Shown here: positions 1 through 5,232 of the stretch, piece after piece
Layout of the letters: each line of letters opens with the position of its first letter
Position numbering within the stretch: the first letter of the stretch is position 1
Assembly (NCBI GenBank): GCA_946623765.1
Contig: CAMORL010000116.1
Location: 1 to 5,232, forward strand
Direction: 5' to 3'
DNA from: an uncultured Clostridia bacterium
Lineage (GTDB): Bacteria; Bacillota_A; Clostridia; Christensenellales; CAG-138
DNA length: 5,232 nt
Made by a program: the position numbers and the translations under genes
Notes under the pieces: generated by a model
Seen by the model: the letters and a program-made list of their open reading frames with translations, nothing else
Told to the model about the DNA's origin: nothing
Database searches by the model: none

Positions 1-880
1 GAACTACGCGCTGTATCCGCACATGACGGTTTACGACAACATCGCGTTCTCCCTGAGACTCAAGAAAGTCCCGGAGGATGTGATCTATGCAAAGGTCACG
101 AACGCCGCAGAGATCCTCGGCATCACGCAGTACCTGATGAGAAAGCCGCGCGCTTTGTCCGGCGGACAGCGTCAGCGTGTCGCAATCGGCCGTGCGATGG
201 TCCGTGATTCCAAGGTCTTTTTGATGGACGAACCGCTTTCGAACCTTGACGCGAAGCTCAGAAACCAGATGCGCGCAGAGATCATCCTGCTCCGTCAGAA
301 GCTGGACACCACGTTCATCTATGTTACGCATGACCAGACCGAGGCAATGACCTTGGGCGACCGTATCGTCATCATGAAGGACGGCTACATCATGCAGGTC
401 GGCACCCCGATGGAAGTCTTTGAGAAGCCGAGCAACCTGTTTGTTGCGGAGTTTATCGGCGCACCGAAGATGAACATTCTGAAGACCGAACTCGTGAAGG
501 AACAGGGCAAGTATTATGTCAAGCCCTGCGGCGCAAAGATCGAAGTGGCCGGCGAAAAGGGCAAACTGCTCGCCGAAAAGAACATCGGCAGCCGTGAGAT
601 CCTGCTCGGCGCGCGTCCGGAGCACATCGTTCTTGCAACCGATGACCGCGAAAACACCATCCCCTGCACGCTGGAGGTCAAAGAAATGATGGGCAGCGAG
701 CTGCACCTGCACGTCTTCACGGAGGACGGCACGCGCTGGATCGTTCGCGTTCCCACCATTGACCTTTCCCAGGAGCAGCGCGACAATCTCGTCGCCGGCG
801 CAACGCTGTACATCACGTTCGAAGGCAAAGCAATGCACTTCTTCGATCCGGAAACCGAGAAGAACCTGATTTACGAATAA
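1..880 (+). CDS. Sugar ABC transporter ATP-binding protein, MalK/MsmK/UgpC type (5'-truncated)
   Basis: Cytoplasmic ATPase subunit that would power a CUT1-type carbohydrate importer. The frame is open from base 2 and begins NYALYPHM, the sequence that directly follows the Q-loop glutamine in this family. About 80 N-terminal residues, including Walker A, are therefore off the left edge, and the ATG at base 23 is internal. Visible in order: the ABC signature LSGGQ (155-169), Walker B VFLMDE (215-232), the D-loop SNLDA, and the H-loop histidine in YVTHDQ (329-331). The C-terminal regulatory OB/TOBE region contains FIGAPKMNIL and the family-typical GARPEHI. With about 292 residues visible, the full protein would be near 370, normal for MalK/MsmK. 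No defect is seen. ATPases of this type often serve several importers, so the substrate cannot be read from this subunit. The galactosidases downstream make galactosides plausible. The next gene is separated by a terminator, so this one ends its own transcript. Confidence 0.95.
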   Translation, partial: NYALYPHMTVYDNIAFSLRLKKVPEDVIYAKVTNAAEILGITQYLMRKPRALSGGQRQRVAIGRAMVRDSKVFLMDEPLSNLDAKLRNQMRAEIILLRQKLDTTFIYVTHDQTEAMTLGDRIVIMKDGYIMQVGTPMEVFEKPSNLFVAEFIGAPKMNILKTELVKEQGKYYVKPCGAKIEVAGEKGKLLAEKNIGSREILLGARPEHIVLATDDRENTIPCTLEVKEMMGSELHLHVFTEDGTRWIVRVPTIDLSQEQRDNLVAGATLYITFEGKAMHFFDPETEKNLIYE

Positions 881-893
881 TCGGCACAGAATC

Positions 894-925
894 AAAAGCG
901 GGCAGGGATTTTCTGCCCGCTTTTT
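894..925 (+). terminator. Rho-independent terminator after the ABC ATPase gene
   Basis: A perfect 8-bp GC-rich stem, GCGGGCAG (898-905) with CTGCCCGC (913-920), has a 7-nt loop. It is extended by AAAA (894-897) pairing with the T-run that starts at 921. TTTTT and further T-rich sequence follow. It starts 14 nt after the ATPase stop codon, so it should separate the transporter transcript from the glycosidase operon. Confidence 0.93.
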
Positions 926-937
926 CTTTCGATTGCC

Positions 938-966
938 TTGTTTCGCAGGGGGATTCATGATACAAT
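938..966 (+). promoter_or_regulatory. Candidate sigma-A promoter for the GH2-GH36 operon, extended -10
   Basis: TTGTTT (938-943, 3 of 6 matches to TTGACA) lies exactly 17 nt upstream of TACAAT (961-966, 5 of 6 matches to TATAAT). The -10 box is preceded by TG plus one base (958-960), giving an extended -10 element that could offset the weak -35. A start near 972-974 would leave a leader of about 25 nt. It is the only good candidate between the terminator and the GH2 start. This is inferred from consensus only. Confidence 0.65.
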
Positions 967-975
967 AAATTATCA
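958..975. promoter_or_regulatory. Possible operator: inverted repeat over the -10 and start region
   Basis: TGATA (958-962) and TATCA (971-975) form a perfect 5-bp inverted repeat with an 8-nt AT-rich spacer. It overlaps the -10 box and the predicted transcription start, a position typical of repressor operators. The arms are short and the region is AT-rich, so chance is a real possibility. I do not recognise it as the site of a named regulator. Confidence 0.3.
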
Positions 976-982
976 AAATACC

Positions 983-987
983 GGAGG
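983..987 (+). promoter_or_regulatory. Ribosome binding site of the GH2 gene
   Basis: GGAGG is followed by 11 nt before the ATG at 999. The spacing is slightly long but workable. It supports 999 as the start, as does the fit of the protein N-terminus (LNNGWEF) to the usual beginning of GH2 enzymes. Confidence 0.8.
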
Positions 988-998
988 ATCCGACAGGA

Positions 999-3383
999 AT
1001 GAAGAAGCTCAATAACGGCTGGGAGTTTACACCGATGTGGACGAACGGTTTTCGCCTCGGCGAGGGCGAGGGAGAGCCGGTCCGTCTGCCGCACAGCCCG
1101 AGACCCGTTCCGCAGCACTATGCAGGACCGGAGGACTATGAGGGCATTTACGGCTACCGCAGAGTTCTTCCGCTCGACACATCAATGCGCGGCAAACGTA
1201 TCTTTTTGCAATTCGACGGCGCGGCGCACATTGCGACGGTCTATGTGAACGGCAGAGAATTGACCACGCACCGCACAGGCTATACCGCGTTCCGCGTGGA
1301 GATCACGGACGACGTGCGGTTCGACGGAACGGACCTTCTTGCCGTGCGGCTTGATTCGACCGAAAATCCGGAGATCCCGCCGTTCGGCTACGTCATCGAT
1401 TATCTGACCTACGGCGGGCTGTACCGCGATGTGTGGCTCGATGTGCGAAACGAGACCTGCATTGCGAATGTGTTCGTGTATACGCCGGATCTCAAAACTG
1501 CCAAGGTGCAGACCACATTTTCCGGTACGCGCAGCGTGATCATCCGAAACCGCGTGCTTGACACGGCGGGAAACTGCGTCGGGCAGAATGCCGATGGGGA
1601 GGACCTGAACGTAAAAGCGCCGGAAAACCTGCGCTGTGAAACGATGCACGTAAATGTGCAGGACGCGGCGCCGTGGACCCCGGAAACGCCGAATCTCTAC
1701 ACCCTTGAAACGACGCTCTACGACGCAGACATGCAGCCGCAGGACGTCGTCAGAACACGCTTCGGTTTCCGAACTGCGGAGTTCAAAAAGGATGGGTTCT
1801 ATCTGAACGGCGTGCGTACGTTTATGCGCGGGCTCGACCGTCATCAGGCATATCCGTATATCGGGTATGCCGCGCCGGAAAGCCTGCAGAGAGAGGACGC
1901 GCGTATCCTGAAGGAAGAGCTTTGCTGCAATGCCGTGCGCACCTCGCACTATCCGCAAAGTCAGCATTTCATAGATGCATGCGACGAGCTGGGACTTTTG
2001 GTCTTTACCGAGATCCCGGGCTGGCAGCACATCGGCGACGAAAATTGGCAGAAGCAGGCGATCGACAACGTGCGCGAAATGGTGATCCAGTATCGCAACC
2101 ATCCGTCGATCGTGCTTTGGGGCGTTCGCATCAACGAGAGCCGCGACAACGACGCGCTCTATACGGAAACCAACAAGCTCGCACATTTCCTCGATCCGTC
2201 GCGTCAGACGTCCGGCGTGCGGTATCTTGTCAAGAGTCATCTTTTAGAGGACGTCTATGCCTACAACGACTTCAAGCCGTTCGAGTTTGACGATCCGATC
2301 CGCAAAAAGGACAAGATCACGACTGATCCCGAAAAGGGCTATCTGATCTCCGAGCATTCGGGTCATATGTTCCCGACCAAGCCTTATGATCCGTGGAGCA
2401 AGCGGCAGATGCATGCGCTGCGTCACGCAAGAACGCTCGATGCGGCGACCGCTTCGGGTGAGCATGCTGGCTGCTTCGGCTGGTGCATGTTCGATTATGC
2501 GACGCATAAGGACTTCGGTTCCGGAGACCGCGTGTGCTATCACGGCGTGATGGACGCGTTCCGCAATCCGAAGCTTGCCGCCGCCGCATACGCGAGCCAG
2601 GGCGATGAAAAGCCGGTGCTGGAGATCGGCACGCCGATGTGCATCGGCGATTATCCGGCAGGCGAGATCGGCGAGATCTGGGCGTTTACAAACGCCGAAC
2701 GCGTCGCGCTGTATAAGAACGACAAGCTTGTGAAGATCTTTCAGCCGCAGCCGTGGAAAGGTCTCAGACATCCGCCGATGAAGATCGACGATCTCATCGG
2801 ACAGCTCCTCATCAGCGAGGAAGGCATCACCGGCAAGAAAGAGGAACTGCTGCACCGTGAGCTTTTGGCGGCAGGGAAGTACGGAATCGATAAAATGCCG
2901 CTTGCCGACAAGCTTCGCATGCTGTATTGCATGAAGCGCTATCACCTCACATGGGCGGACGGCGAAGAACTCTATGGCAAGTATGTAGGCAACTGGGGCG
3001 GTTCGGCAACCGAGTGGCGGTTCGACGCGCTGGACGGCGACCGGGTTACGGCTTCGGTGCGCTGCTGCCCGAACAAAAAACTGCATCTTGAAGTCAAGGT
3101 CAGCAGCACCGCGCTCAAAGAGGGCGACGGTTATGACATGGCGGCAGTGCGCGTGCGCGTGCTGGACGGCAACGGCAACCTTGCGCCGTATGCGCAGCTT
3201 CCGATCCGCTTTGAGGTTTCCGGCGATCTGACGCTTTCGGGACCGCAGGTTTCCACCGCAGAGGGCGGCATGACAGGCGCATATCTGAAGACCGTCGGAC
3301 ACGGCGGCGAGGGCGTTTTAACGGTATCTTCGGAGCAGACAGCTCCGGTTTCAATCCACTTTAGTATTTCGGAGGGAGAATAA
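999..3383 (+). CDS. Glycoside hydrolase family 2, probable cytoplasmic beta-galactosidase
   Basis: Retaining GH2 enzyme of 794 residues that probably removes terminal beta-linked galactose. Domains: sugar-binding jelly roll, about 1-148 (FDGAA at 72-76, YGGLYRDVW from 138); Ig-like domain, about 150-260; TIM barrel, about 265-545; then C-terminal Ig-like domains. Barrel landmarks are LDRH (H282), N311-A-V-R314-T-S-H317-YP, EIPGW (338-342), and GWCMFDY (494-500). The predicted acid/base is E380 in INES and the predicted nucleophile is E452 in ISEHSG. Their 72-residue spacing is close to LacZ. A DUF4982-like strand region (about 555-584) is interrupted by a mostly helical stretch (about 585-665). 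A Big-like terminal domain follows (about 712-790, starting YDMAAVRVRVLDGNG). There is no signal peptide. The NES motif is not followed by proline, unlike the NEP typical of beta-glucuronidases, so beta-galactosidase is favoured, but other beta-glycosidase specificities remain possible. It is the first gene of a two-gene operon with the GH36 gene. Confidence 0.88.
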   Translation: MKKLNNGWEFTPMWTNGFRLGEGEGEPVRLPHSPRPVPQHYAGPEDYEGIYGYRRVLPLDTSMRGKRIFLQFDGAAHIATVYVNGRELTTHRTGYTAFRVEITDDVRFDGTDLLAVRLDSTENPEIPPFGYVIDYLTYGGLYRDVWLDVRNETCIANVFVYTPDLKTAKVQTTFSGTRSVIIRNRVLDTAGNCVGQNADGEDLNVKAPENLRCETMHVNVQDAAPWTPETPNLYTLETTLYDADMQPQDVVRTRFGFRTAEFKKDGFYLNGVRTFMRGLDRHQAYPYIGYAAPESLQREDARILKEELCCNAVRTSHYPQSQHFIDACDELGLLVFTEIPGWQHIGDENWQKQAIDNVREMVIQYRNHPSIVLWGVRINESRDNDALYTETNKLAHFLDPSRQTSGVRYLVKSHLLEDVYAYNDFKPFEFDDPIRKKDKITTDPEKGYLISEHSGHMFPTKPYDPWSKRQMHALRHARTLDAATASGEHAGCFGWCMFDYATHKDFGSGDRVCYHGVMDAFRNPKLAAAAYASQGDEKPVLEIGTPMCIGDYPAGEIGEIWAFTNAERVALYKNDKLVKIFQPQPWKGLRHPPMKIDDLIGQLLISEEGITGKKEELLHRELLAAGKYGIDKMPLADKLRMLYCMKRYHLTWADGEELYGKYVGNWGGSATEWRFDALDGDRVTASVRCCPNKKLHLEVKVSSTALKEGDGYDMAAVRVRVLDGNGNLAPYAQLPIRFEVSGDLTLSGPQVSTAEGGMTGAYLKTVGHGGEGVLTVSSEQTAPVSIHFSISEGE
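3371..3378 (+). promoter_or_regulatory. Ribosome binding site of the GH36 gene, inside the end of the GH2 gene
   Basis: GGAGGGAG sits just before the GH2 stop codon (3381-3383), 9 nt upstream of the GH36 ATG at 3388. Ribosomes ending GH2 would stop directly on the next initiation region. Translational coupling and balanced output of the two enzymes are therefore likely. It fixes the GH36 start. Confidence 0.85.
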
Positions 3384-3387
3384 GACG

Positions 3388-4980
3388 ATGGCAAAGACGG
3401 AACGGATTCTGAACTACAAGGTTGAAACGGAAAGCGGCGCGCCGGTTACCGGCAGCGTAAAAGCGGACGGTGTCGTGCATGTGCGCGTTCCGCTCAAGGA
3501 TGCGCGCCTGAAGAAGGTTACGGCGACGGTCGAACTGCCTGCGGAACAGACCGTACATATCTTCCACAACGGCTATCAGAATTGGACATACAGCCCGGAA
3601 TACGACGTCAACGGACGCACGCGAGGCCTAAAGCATCTGCCGTGCTTTTTGCGCGGGGCATTCAGTATCAACCGTTACGGCGACTATCATTTTGTAAAAT
3701 ACCCCTACAAGAAGGGCATCACGCACGGCGAATCATGGTGTTATTTCCGGAACGGCAAGCAGTTTCTGCTGTTCGGCTCGCTCGACGAGATCCCCGGCTA
3801 TACGCTCTTCACATATAATGCGAAAAAGGGCGTTCTGACGATTGAGCGTGATTGCGTCGGAATGAAGGTGAACGGCGAGTTCCATGCGTTCGATCTTTAC
3901 ATTGCGGAGGGATCCGAAAACGAGGTCTTCGACGGATGGTTCAAAGCGATGGACGTCCGTCCGCTGACCGACAAAAAGCAGTTCGGTTATTCGAGCTGGT
4001 ACAACCGTTATCAGGATATCAACGACGCGACGATCACCGACGATCTCGTCGGCGCAAAGACGCTGCTTCGTCCCGGCGACCTGTTCCAGATCGACGACGG
4101 GTGGGAGACTGCGGTCGGCGATTGGCTGGTTCCGGACGCGAAGAAGTTCCCGAACGGACTCAAAAATGCCGCCGACGCGATCCACGGGGCAGGCTTCCGC
4201 GCAGGGCTTTGGCTTGCGCCGTTCGTGTGCCAGAAGGGCTCGAAGATTCTTGAGGAACATCCGGACTGGCTGCTTCTGCACGACGGAAAGCCGTGGGAGA
4301 ACGGTTCGAACTGGGGCGGCTTCTATTCGCTGGACATCGACAATCCGGAGGTCGTTGCGTACGTCGAACAATTCCTCGATCGCGTGCTGAACGAGTGGGG
4401 CTTCGATCTCGTCAAACTCGACTTCCTCTACGGCGCGGCGCCGTTCGGCACCGAGACCGAGTCGCGCGCGGCTCGTATGTGCCGTGCGATGAACATCCTC
4501 CGAAAAGCCTGCCGCGGAAAGCAGATCTTAGGCTGCGGCGTTCCGCTCTGGCCGGCGTTCGGCATCGTGGAATACTGCCGCGTGGGATGCGACGTAGGTC
4601 TCGATTGGGACGATACGAAGCTCATGCAGATGACACACCGCGAGCGCGTCTCGACCAAACAATCCATCACGGATACCGTCTTTCGCCGCGAGCTCACGGG
4701 ACGTGCGTTCATGGGCGATCCGGACGTTTTCTTCCTGCGCGAAGGAAACTGCAAGCTGACGGTTGAGGAGAAGGAGAAGCTCTATACCGTCAACGCGCTT
4801 CTGGGCGGCATGCTTCTGACCTCCGATGCGCTGAACGCCTATACCGACGAAAAGAAAGCGCAGTTTGCATATGTCCGCGACCTCATGGAAAATGCGACCG
4901 ACGTTACGGTTGACGCGGACGACGGCGTCGTGCTGCACTGGACGTTCGGCGGCGAAGCAAAGTCGCTCCGCATTCTGTAA
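3388..4980 (+). CDS. Glycoside hydrolase family 36 alpha-galactosidase, short form
   Basis: Retaining alpha-galactosidase of 530 residues that would release terminal alpha-galactose from melibiose- or raffinose-type sugars or other alpha-galactosides. The N-terminal beta-sandwich (about 1-195) contains HNGYQNW (60-66). The TIM barrel starts near FGYSSWYN (199-206). It carries QIDDGW (234-239), GLWLAPF (273-279), and VKLDFLYGA with the predicted nucleophile D345. RVGCD (398-402) is the clan GH-D RxxxD motif and gives the predicted acid/base D402. A short C-terminal beta region ends in HWTFGGEAKSLRIL. The length and the WLAPF and KLDF variants match the compact Thermotoga maritima GalA-like branch (about 550 residues), not the roughly 730-residue GH36 enzymes. 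There is no signal peptide, so it should be cytoplasmic. It lies 4 nt after the GH2 gene and is followed by a terminator, making it the last gene of the operon. All key residues are present. Exact linkage preference cannot be read from the sequence. Confidence 0.92.
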   Translation: MAKTERILNYKVETESGAPVTGSVKADGVVHVRVPLKDARLKKVTATVELPAEQTVHIFHNGYQNWTYSPEYDVNGRTRGLKHLPCFLRGAFSINRYGDYHFVKYPYKKGITHGESWCYFRNGKQFLLFGSLDEIPGYTLFTYNAKKGVLTIERDCVGMKVNGEFHAFDLYIAEGSENEVFDGWFKAMDVRPLTDKKQFGYSSWYNRYQDINDATITDDLVGAKTLLRPGDLFQIDDGWETAVGDWLVPDAKKFPNGLKNAADAIHGAGFRAGLWLAPFVCQKGSKILEEHPDWLLLHDGKPWENGSNWGGFYSLDIDNPEVVAYVEQFLDRVLNEWGFDLVKLDFLYGAAPFGTETESRAARMCRAMNILRKACRGKQILGCGVPLWPAFGIVEYCRVGCDVGLDWDDTKLMQMTHRERVSTKQSITDTVFRRELTGRAFMGDPDVFFLREGNCKLTVEEKEKLYTVNALLGGMLLTSDALNAYTDEKKAQFAYVRDLMENATDVTVDADDGVVLHWTFGGEAKSLRIL

Positions 4981-4997
4981 TCAAACGCAGTACACGG

Positions 4998-5029
4998 CGA
5001 TCCCGGGGAAGCCTCCGGGATCGTTTTTT
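4998..5029 (+). terminator. Rho-independent terminator after the GH2-GH36 operon
   Basis: A perfect 9-bp stem pairs CGATCCCGG (4998-5006) with CCGGGATCG (5015-5023). It can be extended by a G-U and a G-C pair into the loop. Six T residues (5024-5029) follow. It starts 17 nt after the GH36 stop codon and marks the end of the operon. Confidence 0.94.
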
Positions 5030-5059
5030 GAAAGCCGACAGATAAGGGCAGAAAATGTC

Positions 5060-5089
5060 GGGACAAACGGCGCAAAGATTGTGTATGAT
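5060..5089 (+). promoter_or_regulatory. Candidate promoter of the AraC-family gene
   Basis: TATGAT (5084-5089, 5 of 6 to consensus) lies 18 nt downstream of GGGACA (5060-5065, 4 of 6 to TTGACA). A start near 5096 would leave a leader of about 17 nt, which still includes the AGGAGG at 5099. A separate promoter is expected because a strong terminator lies upstream. This is consensus matching only, and the -35 is weak. Confidence 0.45.
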
Positions 5090-5098
5090 GATTGCGTC

Positions 5099-5104
5099 AG
5101 GAGG
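5099..5104 (+). promoter_or_regulatory. Ribosome binding site of the AraC-family gene
   Basis: A perfect AGGAGG with 8 nt before the ATG at 5113 decides the start. An in-frame TGA at 5089-5091 rules out any start further upstream except a TTG at 5092, which would lie before this site. Confidence 0.9.
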
Positions 5105-5112
5105 AAACGGAC

Positions 5113-5232
5113 ATGGAATGGATCGAAGCAATACAAAGAGCAATCGATTATATCGAAACGCATTTGACCGATGATCTGGACGTGGACGACATTGCAGGGG
5201 AAAGCTATTATTCCTCGTTCCACTTTCAGCGC
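5113..5232 (+). CDS. AraC/XylS-family transcriptional regulator, N-terminal HTH (3'-truncated)
   Basis: Only the first 40 codons are in the window. The visible protein begins MEWIEAIQRAIDYIE, then THLTDDLDVDDIAGES and YYSSFHFQR. This is the opening of an AraC-type DNA-binding domain: the linker helix (AIDYIETHL), then the first helix-turn-helix (VDDIAGESYYSSFHFQR). Having the HTH at the very N-terminus suggests either a Rob-like protein with a C-terminal GyrI-like effector-binding domain or a short SoxS-like protein. Classic sugar-type AraC proteins carry the HTH at the C-terminus. The rest of the gene is beyond the right edge, so effector and architecture are unknown. It has its own candidate promoter and ribosome binding site after the operon terminator. 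It could regulate the neighbouring glycosidase operon, but Rob-like proteins often respond to drugs or other small molecules, so the link is uncertain. Confidence 0.88.
   Translation, partial: MEWIEAIQRAIDYIETHLTDDLDVDDIAGESYYSSFHFQR

Noticed and set aside
966..998. Riboswitch or attenuator in the GH2 leader
   Set aside because: The predicted leader is only about 25 nt, too short for a structured riboswitch, and no hairpin is seen after the predicted start.
1182..3302. Two long open frames (352 codons each) on the minus strand opposite the GH2 gene
   Set aside because: They are in codon register with GH2, where antisense stops arise only from sense TTA, CTA or TCA codons, which this gene rarely uses. 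They are split by one TTA codon at 2244. The translations show no recognisable domain, and the sense gene is clearly functional.
3733..4938. Minus-strand open frames opposite the GH36 gene (3733-4371, 4528-4938)
   Set aside because: They have the same cause: the 3733-4371 frame is in register with a sense gene that avoids TTA, CTA and TCA. No convincing ribosome binding site or protein family was seen.
5029..5042. Possible catabolite-repression (cre) site, TGAAAGCCGACAGA
   Set aside because: Only the left half fits the cre consensus. The central CG and the right half do not match.
4865..5167. Plus-strand open frame running from the GH36 3' end across the terminator into the AraC gene
   Set aside because: It overlaps two well-supported genes in another frame and crosses a strong terminator. 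Its translation looks like frame-shadow sequence.
1..5232. CRISPR array, tRNA, rRNA, insertion sequence or phage features
   Set aside because: No regularly spaced repeats, cloverleaf sequence, transposase-like protein or flanking terminal repeats were seen. The window is fully explained by metabolic genes and their signals.

Overview
The window looks like part of a carbohydrate-utilisation locus from a moderately GC-rich Bacillota, most likely an uncultured or gut-type member of the Clostridia. This placement is inferred from strong GGAGG-type ribosome binding sites, compact U-tract terminators, a MsmK/UgpC-type ABC ATPase and a clostridial-looking GH2/GH36 pair. No marker gene is present, so it stays tentative. 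All genes run on the + strand and no mobile element is seen.

Layout: (1) Bases 1-880 hold the 3' part of a sugar ABC-transporter ATPase (MalK/MsmK/UgpC type), whose Walker A region lies outside the window. A strong intrinsic terminator follows at 894-925. (2) Bases 938-998 carry a promoter with a good extended -10 element and a small inverted repeat over the -10/start region. They lead into a 794-residue GH2 glycosidase (999-3383), probably a beta-galactosidase. (3) After only 4 nt comes a 530-residue GH36 alpha-galactosidase (3388-4980) of the short, Thermotoga GalA-like form. Its ribosome binding site lies inside the end of the GH2 gene. A second strong terminator (4998-5029) closes this two-gene operon. 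(4) A candidate promoter and a good ribosome binding site lead into the first 40 codons of an AraC-family regulator with an N-terminal HTH, cut by the right edge.

Working together: the ATPase would energise a CUT1-type sugar importer. The two glycosidases have no signal peptide, so they would act in the cytoplasm and remove terminal beta- and alpha-galactosyl residues from imported oligosaccharides. The AraC-type protein is a possible but unproven local regulator. The two intergenic gaps (118 and 132 nt) are accounted for by terminators and promoters, and no gene-free stretch exceeds 300 nt. I do not see an unprecedented system here. The most interesting points are the coupled alpha/beta-galactosidase pair, the helical insertion in the GH2 C-terminal region, and the promoter-overlapping inverted repeat.
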